The translations under genes were made by a program, and so were the position numbers. DNA of 64,000 nucleotides from Microbacterium candidum (lineage in GTDB: Bacteria > Actinomycetota > Actinomycetes > Actinomycetales > Microbacteriaceae). The notes under the pieces were generated by a model. That model ran no database searches, was not told the DNA's origin, and worked only from the letters and a program-made list of their open reading frames with translations. Shown in pieces: positions 20,272 to 30,564 of this stretch. Location of the stretch: the NCBI RefSeq assembly GCF_030315975.1, contig NZ_JASXSZ010000003.1, positions 241,069 through 305,068 of the forward strand. The letters are read 5' to 3'. Numbering within the stretch: the stretch's first letter is position 1; every line of letters starts with the position of its first letter.

Positions 20272-21465
20272 ATGACCGAGCTGCGCCTGTTCACCTCCGA
20301 ATCCGTCACCGAGGGCCACCCCGACAAGATCTGCGACCAGATCTCCGACAGCATCCTCGACGCGATCCTCACCGACGACCCCGACGGGCGCGTCGCGGTC
20401 GAGACCCTCGTCACGACGGGGCTCGTCCATGTGGCCGGGGAGGTGTCCACGAGCACCTACGTCGAGATCCCGGCGATCGTGCGCGACGTCGTGACCGGCA
20501 TCGGCTACACGTCGAGCGACATGGGCTTCGACGGCGACTCGTGCGGCGTCAGCGTGTCGATCGGACAGCAGTCGCCCGATATCGCCGCCGGTGTCGGCAA
20601 CGCGCTCGAGCACCGCGAGGGCGGCTCTGTCGACCCGCGCGACGCGCAGGGCGCCGGCGACCAGGGCATCATGTTCGGCTACGCGACGACCGAGACGCCG
20701 CAGCTGATGCCGATGGCCATCTGGACGGCTCACCGCCTGTCCGAGCGTCTCTCCGAGGCGCGCCGCAGCGGTGAGCTGCCCTTCCTGCGCCCTGACGGCA
20801 AAACCCAGGTGACCCTCGGCTACGAGGGCGCCGTGCCCAAGACGATCGAGTCGGTCGTGCTCTCGACGCAGCACCACCCCGACATCTCGCAGGACGAGCT
20901 GCGCGCCCTCGTGCGCGCCGAGGTCATCGACCCGGTGCTGGCGACGACGGGGCTCGACCACGACGACGTCACGTATCTCGTGAACCCTGCGGGCCCGTTC
21001 GTCATCGGCGGACCGAAGGGCGATGCCGGCCTCACCGGCCGCAAGATCATCATCGACACCTACGGCGGGGCCTCGCGCCACGGCGGCGGTGCGTTCAGCG
21101 GCAAGGACCCGTCGAAGGTCGACCGCTCGGCGGCGTACGCCATGCGCTGGGTCGCGAAGAACGCGGTCGCGGCGGGCTTCGCCGACCGCCTCGAGGTCCA
21201 GGTCGCTTACGCCATCGGCGCGGCGCATCCCGTCGGCCTGTACGTCGAGAGCTTCGGCACGGGGCATGTCGCCGACGAGGCGATCGTCAGCGCGATCCGC
21301 GAGGTGTTCGACCTGCGGCCCAAGGCGATCATCGACGACCTCGATCTCCTCCGCCCGATCTACCGGCAGACGGCCGCATTCGGGCATTTCGGTCGCGAGC
21401 TGCCCGATTTCACGTGGGAGCGTCTCGACCGCGTCGACGACCTGCGTCGCGCGGCCGGCCTCTGA
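20272..21465 (+). CDS. metK: S-adenosylmethionine synthase
   Basis: Protein of 397 aa that makes SAM from methionine and ATP. His16 and Asp18 lie in GHPDKICDQ; later motifs [15 protein letters not shown] and [16 protein letters not shown] bind ATP and metal. ATG 20272 has a GGAG site. Other genes in this window (an SAH-hydrolase-like protein, a methyltransferase) use or recycle its product. priA starts 13 bases downstream. Confidence 0.97.
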   Translation: MTELRLFTSESVTEGHPDKICDQISDSILDAILTDDPDGRVAVETLVTTGLVHVAGEVSTSTYVEIPAIVRDVVTGIGYTSSDMGFDGDSCGVSVSIGQQSPDIAAGVGNALEHREGGSVDPRDAQGAGDQGIMFGYATTETPQLMPMAIWTAHRLSERLSEARRSGELPFLRPDGKTQVTLGYEGAVPKTIESVVLSTQHHPDISQDELRALVRAEVIDPVLATTGLDHDDVTYLVNPAGPFVIGGPKGDAGLTGRKIIIDTYGGASRHGGGAFSGKDPSKVDRSAAYAMRWVAKNAVAAGFADRLEVQVAYAIGAAHPVGLYVESFGTGHVADEAIVSAIREVFDLRPKAIIDDLDLLRPIYRQTAAFGHFGRELPDFTWERLDRVDDLRRAAGL

Positions 21466-21478
21466 CGCCGGGAGCACG

Positions 21479-23503
21479 ATGACTTCCGGCGCCGCGCCGC
21501 AGCGCATCGCGTCGGTGCTCATCGATTCGCCGCTGCCGCAGCTCGACAGGCTGTTCGACTATGCGGTGCCGTCCGAGCTCCGGGGCGACGCCGTCCCCGG
21601 CGTGCGCGTCCGCGTGCCGCTGCGCACCGCGGGCCGCGTCGTCGACGGCTTCGTCGTCGGCGTGCGCGATGCCGAGCGCGAGACCGATGGGGCCCTCGCA
21701 GGCCTGGATGCCGCGCCCCGGCCGCTCTCGGAGATCGAGTCGGTGGTCGGGTCGGTGCCGGTGCTCCCTGAGCGCCTCTATACGCTCGCCCGCCGGGTCG
21801 CCGACCGTGCGGCGGGTTCGGCCGGCGACGTCCTCCGGCTCGCCGTGCCCAAGCGCATGGTGCGCGTCGAGAAGCTCTGGTGCGCCGCCGATCCGCCCGT
21901 CGCCGAGCCGGTGACGGACGATTCGGTCGCCTGGGCACGCGCCGAGCTCGAGCCGTTCCCGCAACTCGCCGAAGCCATCGCCGAGAGCCGTCGTCTGGCG
22001 GTGGATGCACCGCCGGCGCCGACGCGGCTGCCGTCCGGAGAGACCGTCGGGCGGTGGGCGACGCTGCTCGCAGCGGCCGCGACGCAGGTGCTCGCCGCCG
22101 GCCGCAGCGTCGTGCTCGTGGTACCCGACCATCGCGACCTCGACGCCGTCGCTGCCGCCCTGGAAGGGAGGGTGCCCGCATCCGCTCTCGTCCGCGACGA
22201 TTCGCGCCAGAGCGGGCCCGCCCGTTACGGCGCGTATCTGCGCCGGCTGGCAGCGGCCCCCTGCATCGTCCTCGGCAATCGCTCGGCCGTCTACGCGCCG
22301 GTGACCGACCTCGGGCTCGTCGGGGTGTGGGACGACGGCGACCCGCTGCTCGCGGAGCCCCTGAGTCCGGGCGTCCACGCCCGTGACGCCGCACTCGTGC
22401 GCCAGGAGCTCGAGGGCGGGGCGCTCCTGTTCCTCGGTCACACGCGCACGACGGATGTCGAACGGCTCGTCTCGATCGGATGGGTCGACGATGCCCCCGC
22501 CGCGCGGCGTCAGTCGGCGCGCGTCGTGCTGAGTCCGCCCGACGATCGAGGGGCCCGCATCCCCTCCGCAGCCTGGGCGGCCGCTCGTGCCGCGCTCGCC
22601 GACGGTCCTGTCCTCGTGCAGGTGGCTCGGCCGGGGTACGCCCCGACGCTCGTGTGCGCGGACTGTCGTCGTCCGGCGCGCTGCGCGCACTGCGGCGGGC
22701 CGCTGCGGGCGCGCCGACCGGGATCCGTGCCTGAATGCGCCTGGTGCGGCCGCGCTGCGAATCCCTGGACGTGCGGAAACTGCGGCTCCACCAAGGTGCG
22801 CATGGCGTCCTCGGGCAGCGAGCGCACCGCCGACGAGCTCGGCCGCGCGTTCCCCGGCGTGCGGATCGTCGTCGCGGACGGCGCACATCAGGTCCTTCGC
22901 GTCGACGCCCGTCCTGCCCTCGTGATCGCCACCCGCGGCGCTGAGCCGGTGGCCGACGGCGGCTATCGCGCGGTGCTCCTCCTGGACGGCGAGCGGATGC
23001 TCATGTCGGAGGATCTCCGGATCGGCGAGTCCTGCCTGCGCTGGTGGTCGAACGCCGCAGCCCTGGCGCATCCGGGTGCGCCCGTGCATCTCGCGGGGGT
23101 CGTCGGGCCCGTCGCGCGTGCCCTCGCGACATGGTCGCAGCCGGCGTACGCACGTGGCGAACTCGCGGTGCGTGCACCGCTTCGGATGCCACCGGCGGTC
23201 CGTGTCGCCGCGATCGAGGGCGTACCGGCCGCGATGACCGCAGCACTCGCCGCCCTCCGCGAAGCCGTGCCCGCTCTCACCGACGACGCCCTCGTCGGTC
23301 CGGTCGGGATCGAGGGGGCGGATGCGGCGGCCCAGCGCGCCCTCGTGCGGTTCGACTACGGCCAGGGGAAGGCCGTCGCGGAGAGCCTGCGGGCTTCGGT
23401 CGTCCATGCGGCTCTCACGTCGCGCCGAGCACCCCGCGACCGCGGGGCGCGCCCCCGCAATACACTCAGAGTGCGGCTCGACGTGCTCGAGCCCGAGCTG
23501 TGA
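21479..23503 (+). CDS. priA: Primosomal protein N' (PriA) with degenerate helicase motifs
   Basis: Protein of 674 aa. The N-terminal DNA-binding part (QLDRLFDYAVPSELRGDAVP) and the zinc-binding cysteine pairs (LVCADCRRPARCAHCGGPL, CAWCGRAANPWTCGNC) are intact, so the identity as the replication-restart protein is clear. The ATPase core is eroded: the Walker A position reads PSGETVGRWATLLAAAAT without GKT, and the DEEH box position reads VWDDGDPLLAEP. This is common in actinobacteria, where the protein is annotated as probable PriA without helicase activity. ATG 21479 lies 13 bases after metK with GGGAG upstream; fmt follows 8 bases later. Confidence 0.9.
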   Translation: MTSGAAPQRIASVLIDSPLPQLDRLFDYAVPSELRGDAVPGVRVRVPLRTAGRVVDGFVVGVRDAERETDGALAGLDAAPRPLSEIESVVGSVPVLPERLYTLARRVADRAAGSAGDVLRLAVPKRMVRVEKLWCAADPPVAEPVTDDSVAWARAELEPFPQLAEAIAESRRLAVDAPPAPTRLPSGETVGRWATLLAAAATQVLAAGRSVVLVVPDHRDLDAVAAALEGRVPASALVRDDSRQSGPARYGAYLRRLAAAPCIVLGNRSAVYAPVTDLGLVGVWDDGDPLLAEPLSPGVHARDAALVRQELEGGALLFLGHTRTTDVERLVSIGWVDDAPAARRQSARVVLSPPDDRGARIPSAAWAAARAALADGPVLVQVARPGYAPTLVCADCRRPARCAHCGGPLRARRPGSVPECAWCGRAANPWTCGNCGSTKVRMASSGSERTADELGRAFPGVRIVVADGAHQVLRVDARPALVIATRGAEPVADGGYRAVLLLDGERMLMSEDLRIGESCLRWWSNAAALAHPGAPVHLAGVVGPVARALATWSQPAYARGELAVRAPLRMPPAVRVAAIEGVPAAMTAALAALREAVPALTDDALVGPVGIEGADAAAQRALVRFDYGQGKAVAESLRASVVHAALTSRRAPRDRGARPRNTLRVRLDVLEPEL

Positions 23504-23511
23504 GGAGATCC

Positions 23512-24432
23512 ATGCGCGTCGTCTTCGCCGGGACCCCCGACCCGGCCGTCCCCTCGTTGCGCCTGCTGGCGGCGACCGAGCACGAGATCGTCGGCGTCGT
23601 GAGCCGCAACGATGCCCCGCTCGGGCGCAAGCGGGTGATGACCCCGTCGCCGACGGCGGGTGCGGCGGACGAGCTCGGCCTACCGGTCATCAAGACGGAT
23701 CGTCTGGATGCGGCGGCCACGGAACAGATCGCGGCGCTCGAGCCCGACCTGGGTGTCATCGTCGCGTACGGAGGGCTCGTCCGCGAACCCCTCCTTTCGG
23801 CCCCGCGCCTCGGCTGGATCAACCTGCACTTCTCGCTGCTGCCGCTGTGGCGGGGTGCGGCGCCCGTGCAGCACGCCCTCATCGCGGGCGACGCGGTGGT
23901 CGGCGCGGCGGTGTTCCAGCTCGTCCCGGAACTCGACGCGGGCGACGTGTTCGACGCGATCGAGTACCGGCCCGAGCCCGATGCCACGTCCGGCGACGTC
24001 CTGGACGCCCTCGCCCACCGCGGCGCGTACCTTCTGCGCAGCGTGGTCGATGGCCTCGCCGCGGGCACGGCGATCGCGAGGCCCCAGGAGGGCACGCCCA
24101 CCTTCGCACCCAAGCTCAGCCTCGACGACGGCTGGATCCGCTGGGGCGAGTCCGCACACGCCGTGCTGAACCGGGTCCGCGGCGTCACGCCGGAACCCGG
24201 CGCCCACTCCGACCTCGATGGCACGCGTCTCAAGGTCCTCGCCGCGCGGGCCGCCGACTCCGGCGACGAGCTCCCGCCCGGACAGGTCGAGCTGCGCGGA
24301 CGCGCTGTCCTCGTCGGGACCGCGGACGAGCCGATCGCGCTGGTGACCGTCCAGCCCGCGGGCCGCGGCGCGATGGCGGCAGCGGACTGGTGGCGCGGGC
24401 TCCGCACCGTCGGACCGGTGGTCCTGCGATGA
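23512..24432 (+). CDS. fmt: Methionyl-tRNA formyltransferase
   Basis: Protein of 306 aa that formylates initiator Met-tRNA using 10-formyl-tetrahydrofolate. The N-terminal motif INLHFSLLPLWRGAAPVQHA near residues 103-122 carries the catalytic Asn/His region, with VPELDAGDVF about 40 residues later. The C-terminal tRNA-binding domain begins near residue 205. ATG 23512 follows a GAGGAG site that overlaps the priA stop; its own stop overlaps rsmB (ATGA). Confidence 0.96.
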   Translation: MRVVFAGTPDPAVPSLRLLAATEHEIVGVVSRNDAPLGRKRVMTPSPTAGAADELGLPVIKTDRLDAAATEQIAALEPDLGVIVAYGGLVREPLLSAPRLGWINLHFSLLPLWRGAAPVQHALIAGDAVVGAAVFQLVPELDAGDVFDAIEYRPEPDATSGDVLDALAHRGAYLLRSVVDGLAAGTAIARPQEGTPTFAPKLSLDDGWIRWGESAHAVLNRVRGVTPEPGAHSDLDGTRLKVLAARAADSGDELPPGQVELRGRAVLVGTADEPIALVTVQPAGRGAMAAADWWRGLRTVGPVVLR

Positions 24433-25853
24433 GCGCGCCCGCACACCACAGCCGCAACCGCCCGCCCGTGCGGCCGCGGCGCGACCCGCGCACCGGCAGC
24501 GCCCGCGCCGTCGCGTTCGAGACGCTCCGGGCCGTGCACGAGTCCGACGCCTACGCCAACCTTGTGCTCCCGAAGGCCATCGCCGCCGCCGGACTCACGG
24601 GAGCCGATGCGGGTCTCGCGACCGAGCTCACGTACGGCACGCTCCGCCGCCAGGGGACGTACGACGCGATCATCGCCCTCTCCGCCGATCGCGGCGCGCA
24701 CGAGATCGACCCGCCGGTGCTCGACGCCCTCCGCCTCGGCGTCCATCAGCTCCTCTCGACTCGCATCGCCTCGCACGCCGCGGTGAACGAGACCGTGGAC
24801 CTCGTGCGTTCTGCGCGCGGCAAAGGCGCGGCCGGGTTCGCGAACGCCGTGCTCCGGCGCATCTCCCGCGACACGCCGGGGGAGTGGATGGCGCGGGTCG
24901 AAGCATCCGCCCGCTCGGACGACGAGCGCATCGGGCTGTCGAGCGCGCATCCGGTTTGGGTCGTCCGGGCGCTGCGCCGCGCTCTGGCCGCCGAGGGCAG
25001 GGCGGATGAGCTCGAAGACCTGCTGCACGCCGACAACGAGGCTCCTCGGGTCACGATGACGGCCCTCCCGGGCTTGGCAGAGGTCCCCGCCGACGCGACC
25101 CCGACGCTGTATTCGCCGACCGGGTTCCGGGCCGGCGGCGGCGATCCCGAACCCATCGTCTCGGGATCCGAAGGCCGCCTTCGCGTGCAGGACGAGGGCT
25201 CGCAGCTGGCGGCCTACGCACTTGTAAACGCCGCGCCGATCCGGCCCGGCGAGCGCTGGCTGGACCTGTGCGCGGGGCCGGGTGGGAAGACCGCGCTGCT
25301 GGCCGCCGAGGCGCTCGCACACGGCGCGCAACTCGAGGCCAACGAGATCTCGCCGGTCCGTGCGGGTCTCGTCCGGCAGGCCCTCGCCGCCGTGCCGCTC
25401 GATGTGCCGGTCAGCGAAGAGGACGGCCGGGTCCGCGCATCCGCTTCCCTCGCGACCTACGACCGCATCCTCGTGGATGCGCCCTGCACCGGGCTCGGAG
25501 CGCTGCGACGCCGGCCGGAGGCCCGCTGGCGCAAGAGCCCCGCGGACGTGCCGGAACTGGTCGCGCTGCAGCGGGAGCTCGCCTCGACGGCGATCGGCGC
25601 GCTGAAGCCGGGCGGCATCCTCGCGTACGTGACGTGCTCCCCGCACCTGGCGGAGACGAGCAGCGTCGTCGCCGACCTCAGACGCGACTGGGGTGATGAG
25701 ATCGAGGAGCTGGATGCACGCGCGGTCGTGCAGTCGGTGGCGCGAGAGCCCCTCGATCTCGCGGCGCCGTCGGACGGCTCTGGTCGCGTGCAGCTCTGGC
25801 CGCACCGGCACGGGACGGATGCGATGTTCATCGCGCTGTTCCGCAAGCGTTGA
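24429..25853 (+). CDS. rsmB: 16S rRNA cytosine-5 methyltransferase (RsmB/Sun)
   Basis: Protein of 474 aa: an N-terminal NusB-like RNA-binding domain (about residues 20-160) and a C-terminal SAM-dependent domain with motif I LDLCAGPGGKT near 279. The catalytic cysteines are Cys353 (VDAPCTGLG) and Cys403 (YVTCSPH). It methylates a cytosine of 16S rRNA. It overlaps fmt by four bases. Confidence 0.95.
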   Translation: MSAPAHHSRNRPPVRPRRDPRTGSARAVAFETLRAVHESDAYANLVLPKAIAAAGLTGADAGLATELTYGTLRRQGTYDAIIALSADRGAHEIDPPVLDALRLGVHQLLSTRIASHAAVNETVDLVRSARGKGAAGFANAVLRRISRDTPGEWMARVEASARSDDERIGLSSAHPVWVVRALRRALAAEGRADELEDLLHADNEAPRVTMTALPGLAEVPADATPTLYSPTGFRAGGGDPEPIVSGSEGRLRVQDEGSQLAAYALVNAAPIRPGERWLDLCAGPGGKTALLAAEALAHGAQLEANEISPVRAGLVRQALAAVPLDVPVSEEDGRVRASASLATYDRILVDAPCTGLGALRRRPEARWRKSPADVPELVALQRELASTAIGALKPGGILAYVTCSPHLAETSSVVADLRRDWGDEIEELDARAVVQSVAREPLDLAAPSDGSGRVQLWPHRHGTDAMFIALFRKR

Positions 25854-25896
25854 CACGGCGCGAGCACGGCCAGCGGGTCGCGCCCGCCCGGACCGT

Positions 25897-25902
25897 CATA
25901 AT
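25897..25902 (+). promoter_or_regulatory. -10 box of a leaderless promoter for rpe
   Basis: CATAAT, then 6 bases, then GTG 25909. No ribosome binding site precedes the start. Confidence 0.6.
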
Positions 25903-25908
25903 GGGCGC

Positions 25909-26586
25909 GTGCCCGAACTTCCCGCCGCGCCCCGCATCAACCCCAGCATCCTCGCCGCCGATTTCGCGAACATGCAGGCAGACCTGGCCCGCATCGCCAC
26001 GGCCGACTACGTCCATGTCGACGTCATGGACAACCACTTCGTCCCGAATCTGACGTTCGGTCCCCAGATGGTGGAGCGCGTGCAGGCCACGAGCCCGATC
26101 CCCCTGGACGTGCATCTCATGATCGCCGACCCGGACCGCTGGGCCCCCGGTTACGCCGAGCTCGGCGCGGCATCCGTCACCTTCCACCTCGAGGCGGCGA
26201 CCGAGCCGGTCGCCCTCGCCCGGCGTCTGCGGGCGATCGGCGCTCGCGCGGGCGTCGCGGTGAAGCCCGCCACCCCGGTCGAGGGCCTGTACGACATCCT
26301 CGACGACTTCGACCAGATCCTCGTGATGACGGTCGAGCCCGGCTTCGGCGGGCAGTCGTTCATGCCGGAGACGATGCCGAAGCTGCGGCGCCTCGCCGAC
26401 GAAGCCCGCAGGCGGGGGAGCGCGGTCTGGCTGCAGGTCGACGGGGGGATCGCCGCATCCACCATCGAGCAGGCGGCGGAGGCCGGCGCGGACACGTTCG
26501 TCGCCGGCTCCGCGGTCTTCGGCGCCGCAGACCCCGAGGCGGCGATCGCCGGGCTCCGTGCAACCGCAGCACAGCACCGGCACTGA
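25909..26586 (+). CDS. rpe: Ribulose-phosphate 3-epimerase
   Basis: Protein of 225 aa, a TIM barrel that interconverts ribulose 5-phosphate and xylulose 5-phosphate in the pentose phosphate pathway. Motifs: [12 protein letters not shown] near the start, [18 protein letters not shown] (metal-binding His and Asp), [15 protein letters not shown], and [13 protein letters not shown] 25909 is chosen because a CATAAT box lies exactly 6 bases upstream and the family N-terminus begins there; the frame is open further left into rsmB. Confidence 0.95.
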   Translation: MPELPAAPRINPSILAADFANMQADLARIATADYVHVDVMDNHFVPNLTFGPQMVERVQATSPIPLDVHLMIADPDRWAPGYAELGAASVTFHLEAATEPVALARRLRAIGARAGVAVKPATPVEGLYDILDDFDQILVMTVEPGFGGQSFMPETMPKLRRLADEARRRGSAVWLQVDGGIAASTIEQAAEAGADTFVAGSAVFGAADPEAAIAGLRATAAQHRH

Positions 26587-26621
26587 GCCGTCACGCGGTC
26601 CTCGGCCCCTCGGGGCTTCGC

Positions 26622-26627
26622 TACGCT
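26622..26627 (+). promoter_or_regulatory. -10 box of a leaderless promoter for hisE
   Basis: TACGCT, then GGAACA, then GTG 26634. Confidence 0.6.
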
Positions 26628-26633
26628 GGAACA

Positions 26634-26897
26634 GTGAAGACGTTCGACACGCTGTTCGCTGAGCTCACCGCGACCGCGGCCGAGCGACCCGCCGGTTCCG
26701 GCACGGTCGCCCGCCTCGACGCGGGCGTGCATGCGATCGGCAAGAAGATCGTCGAGGAAGCCGCCGAGGTGTGGATGGCGGCCGAGTACGAGTCGAAGGA
26801 TGCCGCGGCCGAGGAGATCTCGCAGCTGCTTTACCACCTCCAGGTGATGATGATCGCGAAGGGTCTCCAGCTGGAGGACGTCTACCGACATCTGTGA
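26634..26897 (+). CDS. hisE: Phosphoribosyl-ATP diphosphatase
   Basis: Protein of 87 aa that removes pyrophosphate from phosphoribosyl-ATP, the second histidine step. The MazG-like helical motif [17 protein letters not shown] supplies the acidic metal ligands. HisE is separate from HisI, as normal in actinobacteria. GTG 26634 sits 6 bases after TACGCT (leaderless). hisG follows 43 bases later. Confidence 0.95.
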   Translation: MKTFDTLFAELTATAAERPAGSGTVARLDAGVHAIGKKIVEEAAEVWMAAEYESKDAAAEEISQLLYHLQVMMIAKGLQLEDVYRHL

Positions 26898-26940
26898 GCG
26901 AACGACCCTCCCGTACGCCACGACCCGAAAGCACAATCCG

Positions 26941-27783
26941 ATGCTGCGAATCGCCGTGCCCAACAAGGGCTCCCTGGCCGACACGGCCGCCGACATGCTC
27001 GCGGAGGCCGGATACACCGGCCGACGCGACGCCAAAGACCTGTATGTCTCCGACCCGCAGAACGAGGTCGAGTTCTTCTACCTGCGCCCGAAGGACATCG
27101 CGACCTATGTCGGGTCGGGCGCCCTCGACGTCGGCATCACCGGCCGCGATCTCCTCCTCGACGCGCGGATGCCCGGCGCGCGCGAGATCGAGCAGCTCGG
27201 CTTCGCTGGCTCGACGTTCCGCTTCGCGGGCCCTCCCGGCCGCTTCCACTCGCTCGAGGACCTCCACGGGCTCCGCGTCGCGACCGCGTACCCGGGGCTC
27301 GTCGACGGCTACCTCGACACGCACGGCGTCGCCGTGGACCTCGTTCCCCTCGACGGCGCGGTGGAATCCGCCGTGCAACTGGGGGTCGCGGACGCCGTCG
27401 CCGACGTCGTGTCGACCGGCACGACGCTGCGTCAGGCGGGCCTCGAGATCTTCGGGCCGGTCCTGCTCGAGTCCGAAGCCGTCCTCATCGCCGGACCGAC
27501 CGATCCGGAAGGTGCCGACACGTTCCTGCGGCGCTTGCGCGGCGTCATGGTCGCCCGCCGCTTCGTGCTGGTCGACTACGACCTGCCCGCGGCCCTCGTC
27601 GACCAGGCGGTCGCGATCGCGCCGGGCATCGAGTCGCCTACGATCTCTCCGCTGCGCGACCCGGAGTGGGTCGCCGTGCGGGTGATGATCCCACGCACGG
27701 GCGTGAACCAGATCATGGATCAGCTGTACGACATCGGCGCCCGCGCGATCCTCGTCACGGCGATCCACGCCGCGAGGCTCTGA
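26941..27783 (+). CDS. hisG: ATP phosphoribosyltransferase (long form)
   Basis: Protein of 280 aa that condenses ATP and PRPP, the committed step of histidine synthesis. The length and a C-terminal regulatory domain (about residues 205-280, ending [18 protein letters not shown]) mark the long, histidine-inhibited form that needs no HisZ. The PRPP loop area reads [16 protein letters not shown]. hisF starts 1 base after the stop. Confidence 0.95.
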   Translation: MLRIAVPNKGSLADTAADMLAEAGYTGRRDAKDLYVSDPQNEVEFFYLRPKDIATYVGSGALDVGITGRDLLLDARMPGAREIEQLGFAGSTFRFAGPPGRFHSLEDLHGLRVATAYPGLVDGYLDTHGVAVDLVPLDGAVESAVQLGVADAVADVVSTGTTLRQAGLEIFGPVLLESEAVLIAGPTDPEGADTFLRRLRGVMVARRFVLVDYDLPAALVDQAVAIAPGIESPTISPLRDPEWVAVRVMIPRTGVNQIMDQLYDIGARAILVTAIHAARL

Positions 27784-27784
27784 G

Positions 27785-28564
27785 ATGTCCCTTGCAGCCC
27801 GCGTCATCCCGTGTCTCGATGTGGCCGGCGGCCGCGTCGTGAAGGGCGTGAACTTCGAGAACCTGCGCGACATGGGCGACCCGGTCGAACTCGCCCGCGT
27901 GTACTTCGCCCAGGGCGCGGACGAGCTGACGTTCCTCGACGTGACCGCGACGGTCGACGAGCGCGCCACGACGTACGACGTCGTCCGCCGCACCGCCGAG
28001 CAGGTCTTCATCCCGCTCACCGTCGGCGGGGGCATCCGCTCCGCAGACGACGTCGCGCGCCTGCAGGGCGTCGGAGCCGACAAGGTCGGCGTCAACTCGG
28101 CCGCCATCGCCCGGCCTGCGCTCGTCGACGAGATCGCCGACCGCTTCGGCGCGCAGGTGCTCGTCCTCTCGCTCGACGTCAAGCGCTCGCCCTCGACCGC
28201 ATCCGGATTCGTCGTCACGACTCACGGCGGCCGCACCGAGACCGCCCTCGACGCCCTCGAGTGGGCGCGCGAGGCGATCGAGCGCGGCGCCGGCGAGCTT
28301 CTCGTGAACTCGATCGACGCCGACGGGACGAAGGCGGGCTTCGACCTGGAGCTCGTCGGCCTCATGCGGGAGATCGCGAGCGTGCCGGTGATCGCCTCCG
28401 GCGGCGCCGGGCGCGCCGAGGACTTCGCACCCGCCATCCACGCCGGTGCGGACGCCGTCCTCGCCGCATCCGTGTTCCACTCCGGCCAGCTGACGGTCGG
28501 CGACGTGAAGCGCGCGCTGGCCGCGGACGGCATCGAGATCCGCGAGACGGAGGAACAGCCGTGA
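27785..28564 (+). CDS. hisF: Imidazole glycerol phosphate synthase cyclase subunit
   Basis: Protein of 259 aa, a TIM barrel that uses ammonia from HisH to form imidazole glycerol phosphate. The catalytic acid is in [15 protein letters not shown] near residue 13; phosphate loops GGGIRS and [11 protein letters not shown] are present. HisH and HisA are not in the window. Its stop overlaps the hisI start. Confidence 0.96.
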   Translation: MSLAARVIPCLDVAGGRVVKGVNFENLRDMGDPVELARVYFAQGADELTFLDVTATVDERATTYDVVRRTAEQVFIPLTVGGGIRSADDVARLQGVGADKVGVNSAAIARPALVDEIADRFGAQVLVLSLDVKRSPSTASGFVVTTHGGRTETALDALEWAREAIERGAGELLVNSIDADGTKAGFDLELVGLMREIASVPVIASGGAGRAEDFAPAIHAGADAVLAASVFHSGQLTVGDVKRALAADGIEIRETEEQP

Positions 28565-28920
28565 CCGAGACGGTCGAAGAGCGCGTGGCACGCGTCGCCT
28601 ACAACGCCGACGGGCTGGTCGCCGCGATCGTCCAGCAGTGGGACACCCTGGAGGTCCTCATGCTGGGGTGGATGGATGCCGAGGCCCTCCGCCGCACACT
28701 GACGAGCGGCCGCGTCACGTTCTGGTCCCGTTCGCGCCAGGAGTACTGGCGGAAGGGCGACACGTCGGGCAACATCCAGCTCGTCCGCGGCGCGCGTCTC
28801 GACTGCGACGGCGACGCGATCCTCCTCCAGGTCGACCAGGTCGGCCCGGCGTGCCACACCGGCACGCGCACGTGCTTCGACGCCGACGACCTCGAACCGG
28901 TCAGGGGCCCGGAGCTGTGA
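28561..28920 (+). CDS. hisI: Phosphoribosyl-AMP cyclohydrolase
   Basis: Protein of 119 aa that opens the purine ring of phosphoribosyl-AMP. Motifs [33 protein letters not shown] and the zinc cysteines in LDCDGDA and [12 protein letters not shown] are all present. GTG 28561 overlaps hisF by four bases, and the next gene's GTG overlaps this stop. Confidence 0.96.
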   Translation: MTETVEERVARVAYNADGLVAAIVQQWDTLEVLMLGWMDAEALRRTLTSGRVTFWSRSRQEYWRKGDTSGNIQLVRGARLDCDGDAILLQVDQVGPACHTGTRTCFDADDLEPVRGPEL

Positions 28921-29519
28921 GGCGCCGGGCGAAGCTCACGTCGATCGTGCTGATGCTGATCGCGGGTGCGACCGGTGTCATCTCGTCGACGCAGACGTGG
29001 CTCGAGGTGACGATCAGCGGAGTGTCGGCGCACAGCCTCCCGGTTCCGGGCGCCTCGGCGGTGCAGGTGCTCGCCCCCCTGTGTCTGGCCGTCCTCGCCC
29101 TGGGGCTCGCCCTCTCGATCGTCGGCCGCGTGCTGCGCTACGTCTTCGGGGCCCTGGCGCTCGTCATCGCGTTGGTCCTCGGCTGGCTGACCGCGCAGAT
29201 CGTGTTCACCATGCCGGTCGCCGCGGTGCAGACCGTCGTGACGAAGGCGACCGGCATCGCGGGGCTCCATGCGATCGCGGGACTCGTCGGCCGGATCTCG
29301 CAGACCGCGTGGCCCGCGATCACCCTCCTCGCGTGCGTGGTCCTCGCCTTCGCGGGCGTTCTGACCCTCGCGACCGGCGCCCGCTGGAACGCGGGTGGCC
29401 GTCGCTTCCGCGCCGACGAGCACGCCAAGACGCCCGCCGCCGGCCCCCTCGACGCCCTCGACTCGTGGGACGGACTGTCCCGGGGCGAGGATCCCACCGC
29501 GGGCGAACAGCCCCGATAG
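28917..29519 (+). CDS. Trp biosynthesis-associated membrane protein
   Basis: Protein of 200 aa with four hydrophobic helices ([75 protein letters not shown]) and a hydrophilic tail. The opening, with TQTWLEVT after helix 1, matches the membrane protein found in actinobacterial trp operons between trpE and trpC. Its role is unknown. Here it is directly coupled to hisI (GTG overlaps the hisI stop) and no trpE precedes it. Confidence 0.8.
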   Translation: MRRRAKLTSIVLMLIAGATGVISSTQTWLEVTISGVSAHSLPVPGASAVQVLAPLCLAVLALGLALSIVGRVLRYVFGALALVIALVLGWLTAQIVFTMPVAAVQTVVTKATGIAGLHAIAGLVGRISQTAWPAITLLACVVLAFAGVLTLATGARWNAGGRRFRADEHAKTPAAGPLDALDSWDGLSRGEDPTAGEQPR

Positions 29520-29545
29520 ACTGGGCGCGCGCACTCGCGCGCGCC
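29517..29545 (+). promoter_or_regulatory. Internal promoter and 5' hairpin before the HGxxPAAW gene
   Basis: TAGACT (29517-29522) overlaps the stop codon of the upstream gene. It is followed by a 9-bp GC hairpin, GGCGCGCGC (29524-29532) with GCGCGCGCC (29537-29545). A GGAG site then precedes ATG 29559. The trp genes can therefore probably be transcribed independently of his genes. Confidence 0.45.
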
Positions 29546-29558
29546 ACGAAGGAGAACC

Positions 29559-29789
29559 ATGAGCAACCCCATCGGCGACCCCGGCCACGGACACTCGCCG
29601 GCTGCCTGGACGGCTGTCATCATCATGCTCGCCGCCATCGCCATCGCGACGGTCGCGTTCTTCCTGGAGATGCCGTGGCTCGTGTGGACGGGTGTCGCGC
29701 TCGTCGTCGTGGGTGCCATCGTGGGCTGGATCATGGCGAAGGCCGGCTACGGCGTCAACGGCCCGAAGTACACCCCGAAAGAGCACTGA
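29559..29789 (+). CDS. HGxxPAAW-type small membrane protein
   Basis: Protein of 76 aa with the signature HGHSPAAW followed by two membrane helices (WTAVIIMLAAIAIATVAFFL and WTGVALVVVGAIVGWIMAKA) and the end GYGVNGPKYTPKEH. This family (DUF6704) sits in actinobacterial trp operons next to trpC; the function is unknown. ATG 29559 has AAGGAG upstream and trpC starts 1 base after the stop. Confidence 0.85.
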   Translation: MSNPIGDPGHGHSPAAWTAVIIMLAAIAIATVAFFLEMPWLVWTGVALVVVGAIVGWIMAKAGYGVNGPKYTPKEH

Positions 29790-29790
29790 C

Positions 29791-30564
29791 ATGCTCGCCG
29801 ACCTGACGGCCGGCGCAGTCGAGGATGCGGAGATCCGGGCGCAGTCCCGTCCGCTCGCCGAGGTGGAACGAGACGCCCTCGCACAGACGCCCGCTCTGGA
29901 TGCCCTCGCATACCTGGCGCCCGCCGAGCGCGTCAAGATCATCGCCGAGGTCAAGCGGGCGAGCCCCTCGCGCGGCGACCTCGCCGCCATCCCCGATCCG
30001 GCGCTGCAGGCGCGTCTCTACGAGCAGGGCGGGGCCTCCGCGATCTCGGTCCTCACTGAGGGGCGCCGCTTCAAGGGCAGTCTCGCCGACCTCGAGGCCG
30101 TGAAGGCGGCCGTCTCGGTGCCGGTCCTGCGCAAGGACTTCATCGCGACGCCGTACCAGGTCTTCGAGGCTCGTGCGGCGCGTGCCGACCTCGTGCTTCT
30201 CATCGTTGCGGCGCTCGACCAGACCCTGCTCGCGCAGCTGCACGCACTCGTGCTCGAGCTCGGCATGACGCCGCTCGTCGAGACCCATTCGGCGGACGAG
30301 GTGTCGCGCGCGGCGGACATCGGCGCGCGCCTCGTCGGCGTCAACGCCCGCGACCTCACGACGTTCGACCTGGATCGCGACCTGTTCGGGCGCCTCGTCG
30401 ACGGCATCCCCGCGGGCGCCGTCAAGGTCGCCGAGTCGGCGGTGCTCGCGCCCGCCGACGTCGCCCACTACCGCGCTGCCGGAGCCGATGCGGTCCTGGT
30501 CGGCGAGGCTCTCGTCACCGGCGACCCCGTCGCCACCCTCAAAGCCTTCCTCGGAGGTGCGTGA
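29791..30564 (+). CDS. trpC: Indole-3-glycerol phosphate synthase
   Basis: Protein of 257 aa, a TIM barrel. Signature [15 protein letters not shown] near residue 50 holds the catalytic Lys; [18 protein letters not shown] and [13 protein letters not shown] follow. It makes indole glycerol phosphate for TrpAB. It is monofunctional (no TrpF fusion). Its stop overlaps the trpB start. Confidence 0.96.
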   Translation: MLADLTAGAVEDAEIRAQSRPLAEVERDALAQTPALDALAYLAPAERVKIIAEVKRASPSRGDLAAIPDPALQARLYEQGGASAISVLTEGRRFKGSLADLEAVKAAVSVPVLRKDFIATPYQVFEARAARADLVLLIVAALDQTLLAQLHALVLELGMTPLVETHSADEVSRAADIGARLVGVNARDLTTFDLDRDLFGRLVDGIPAGAVKVAESAVLAPADVAHYRAAGADAVLVGEALVTGDPVATLKAFLGGA

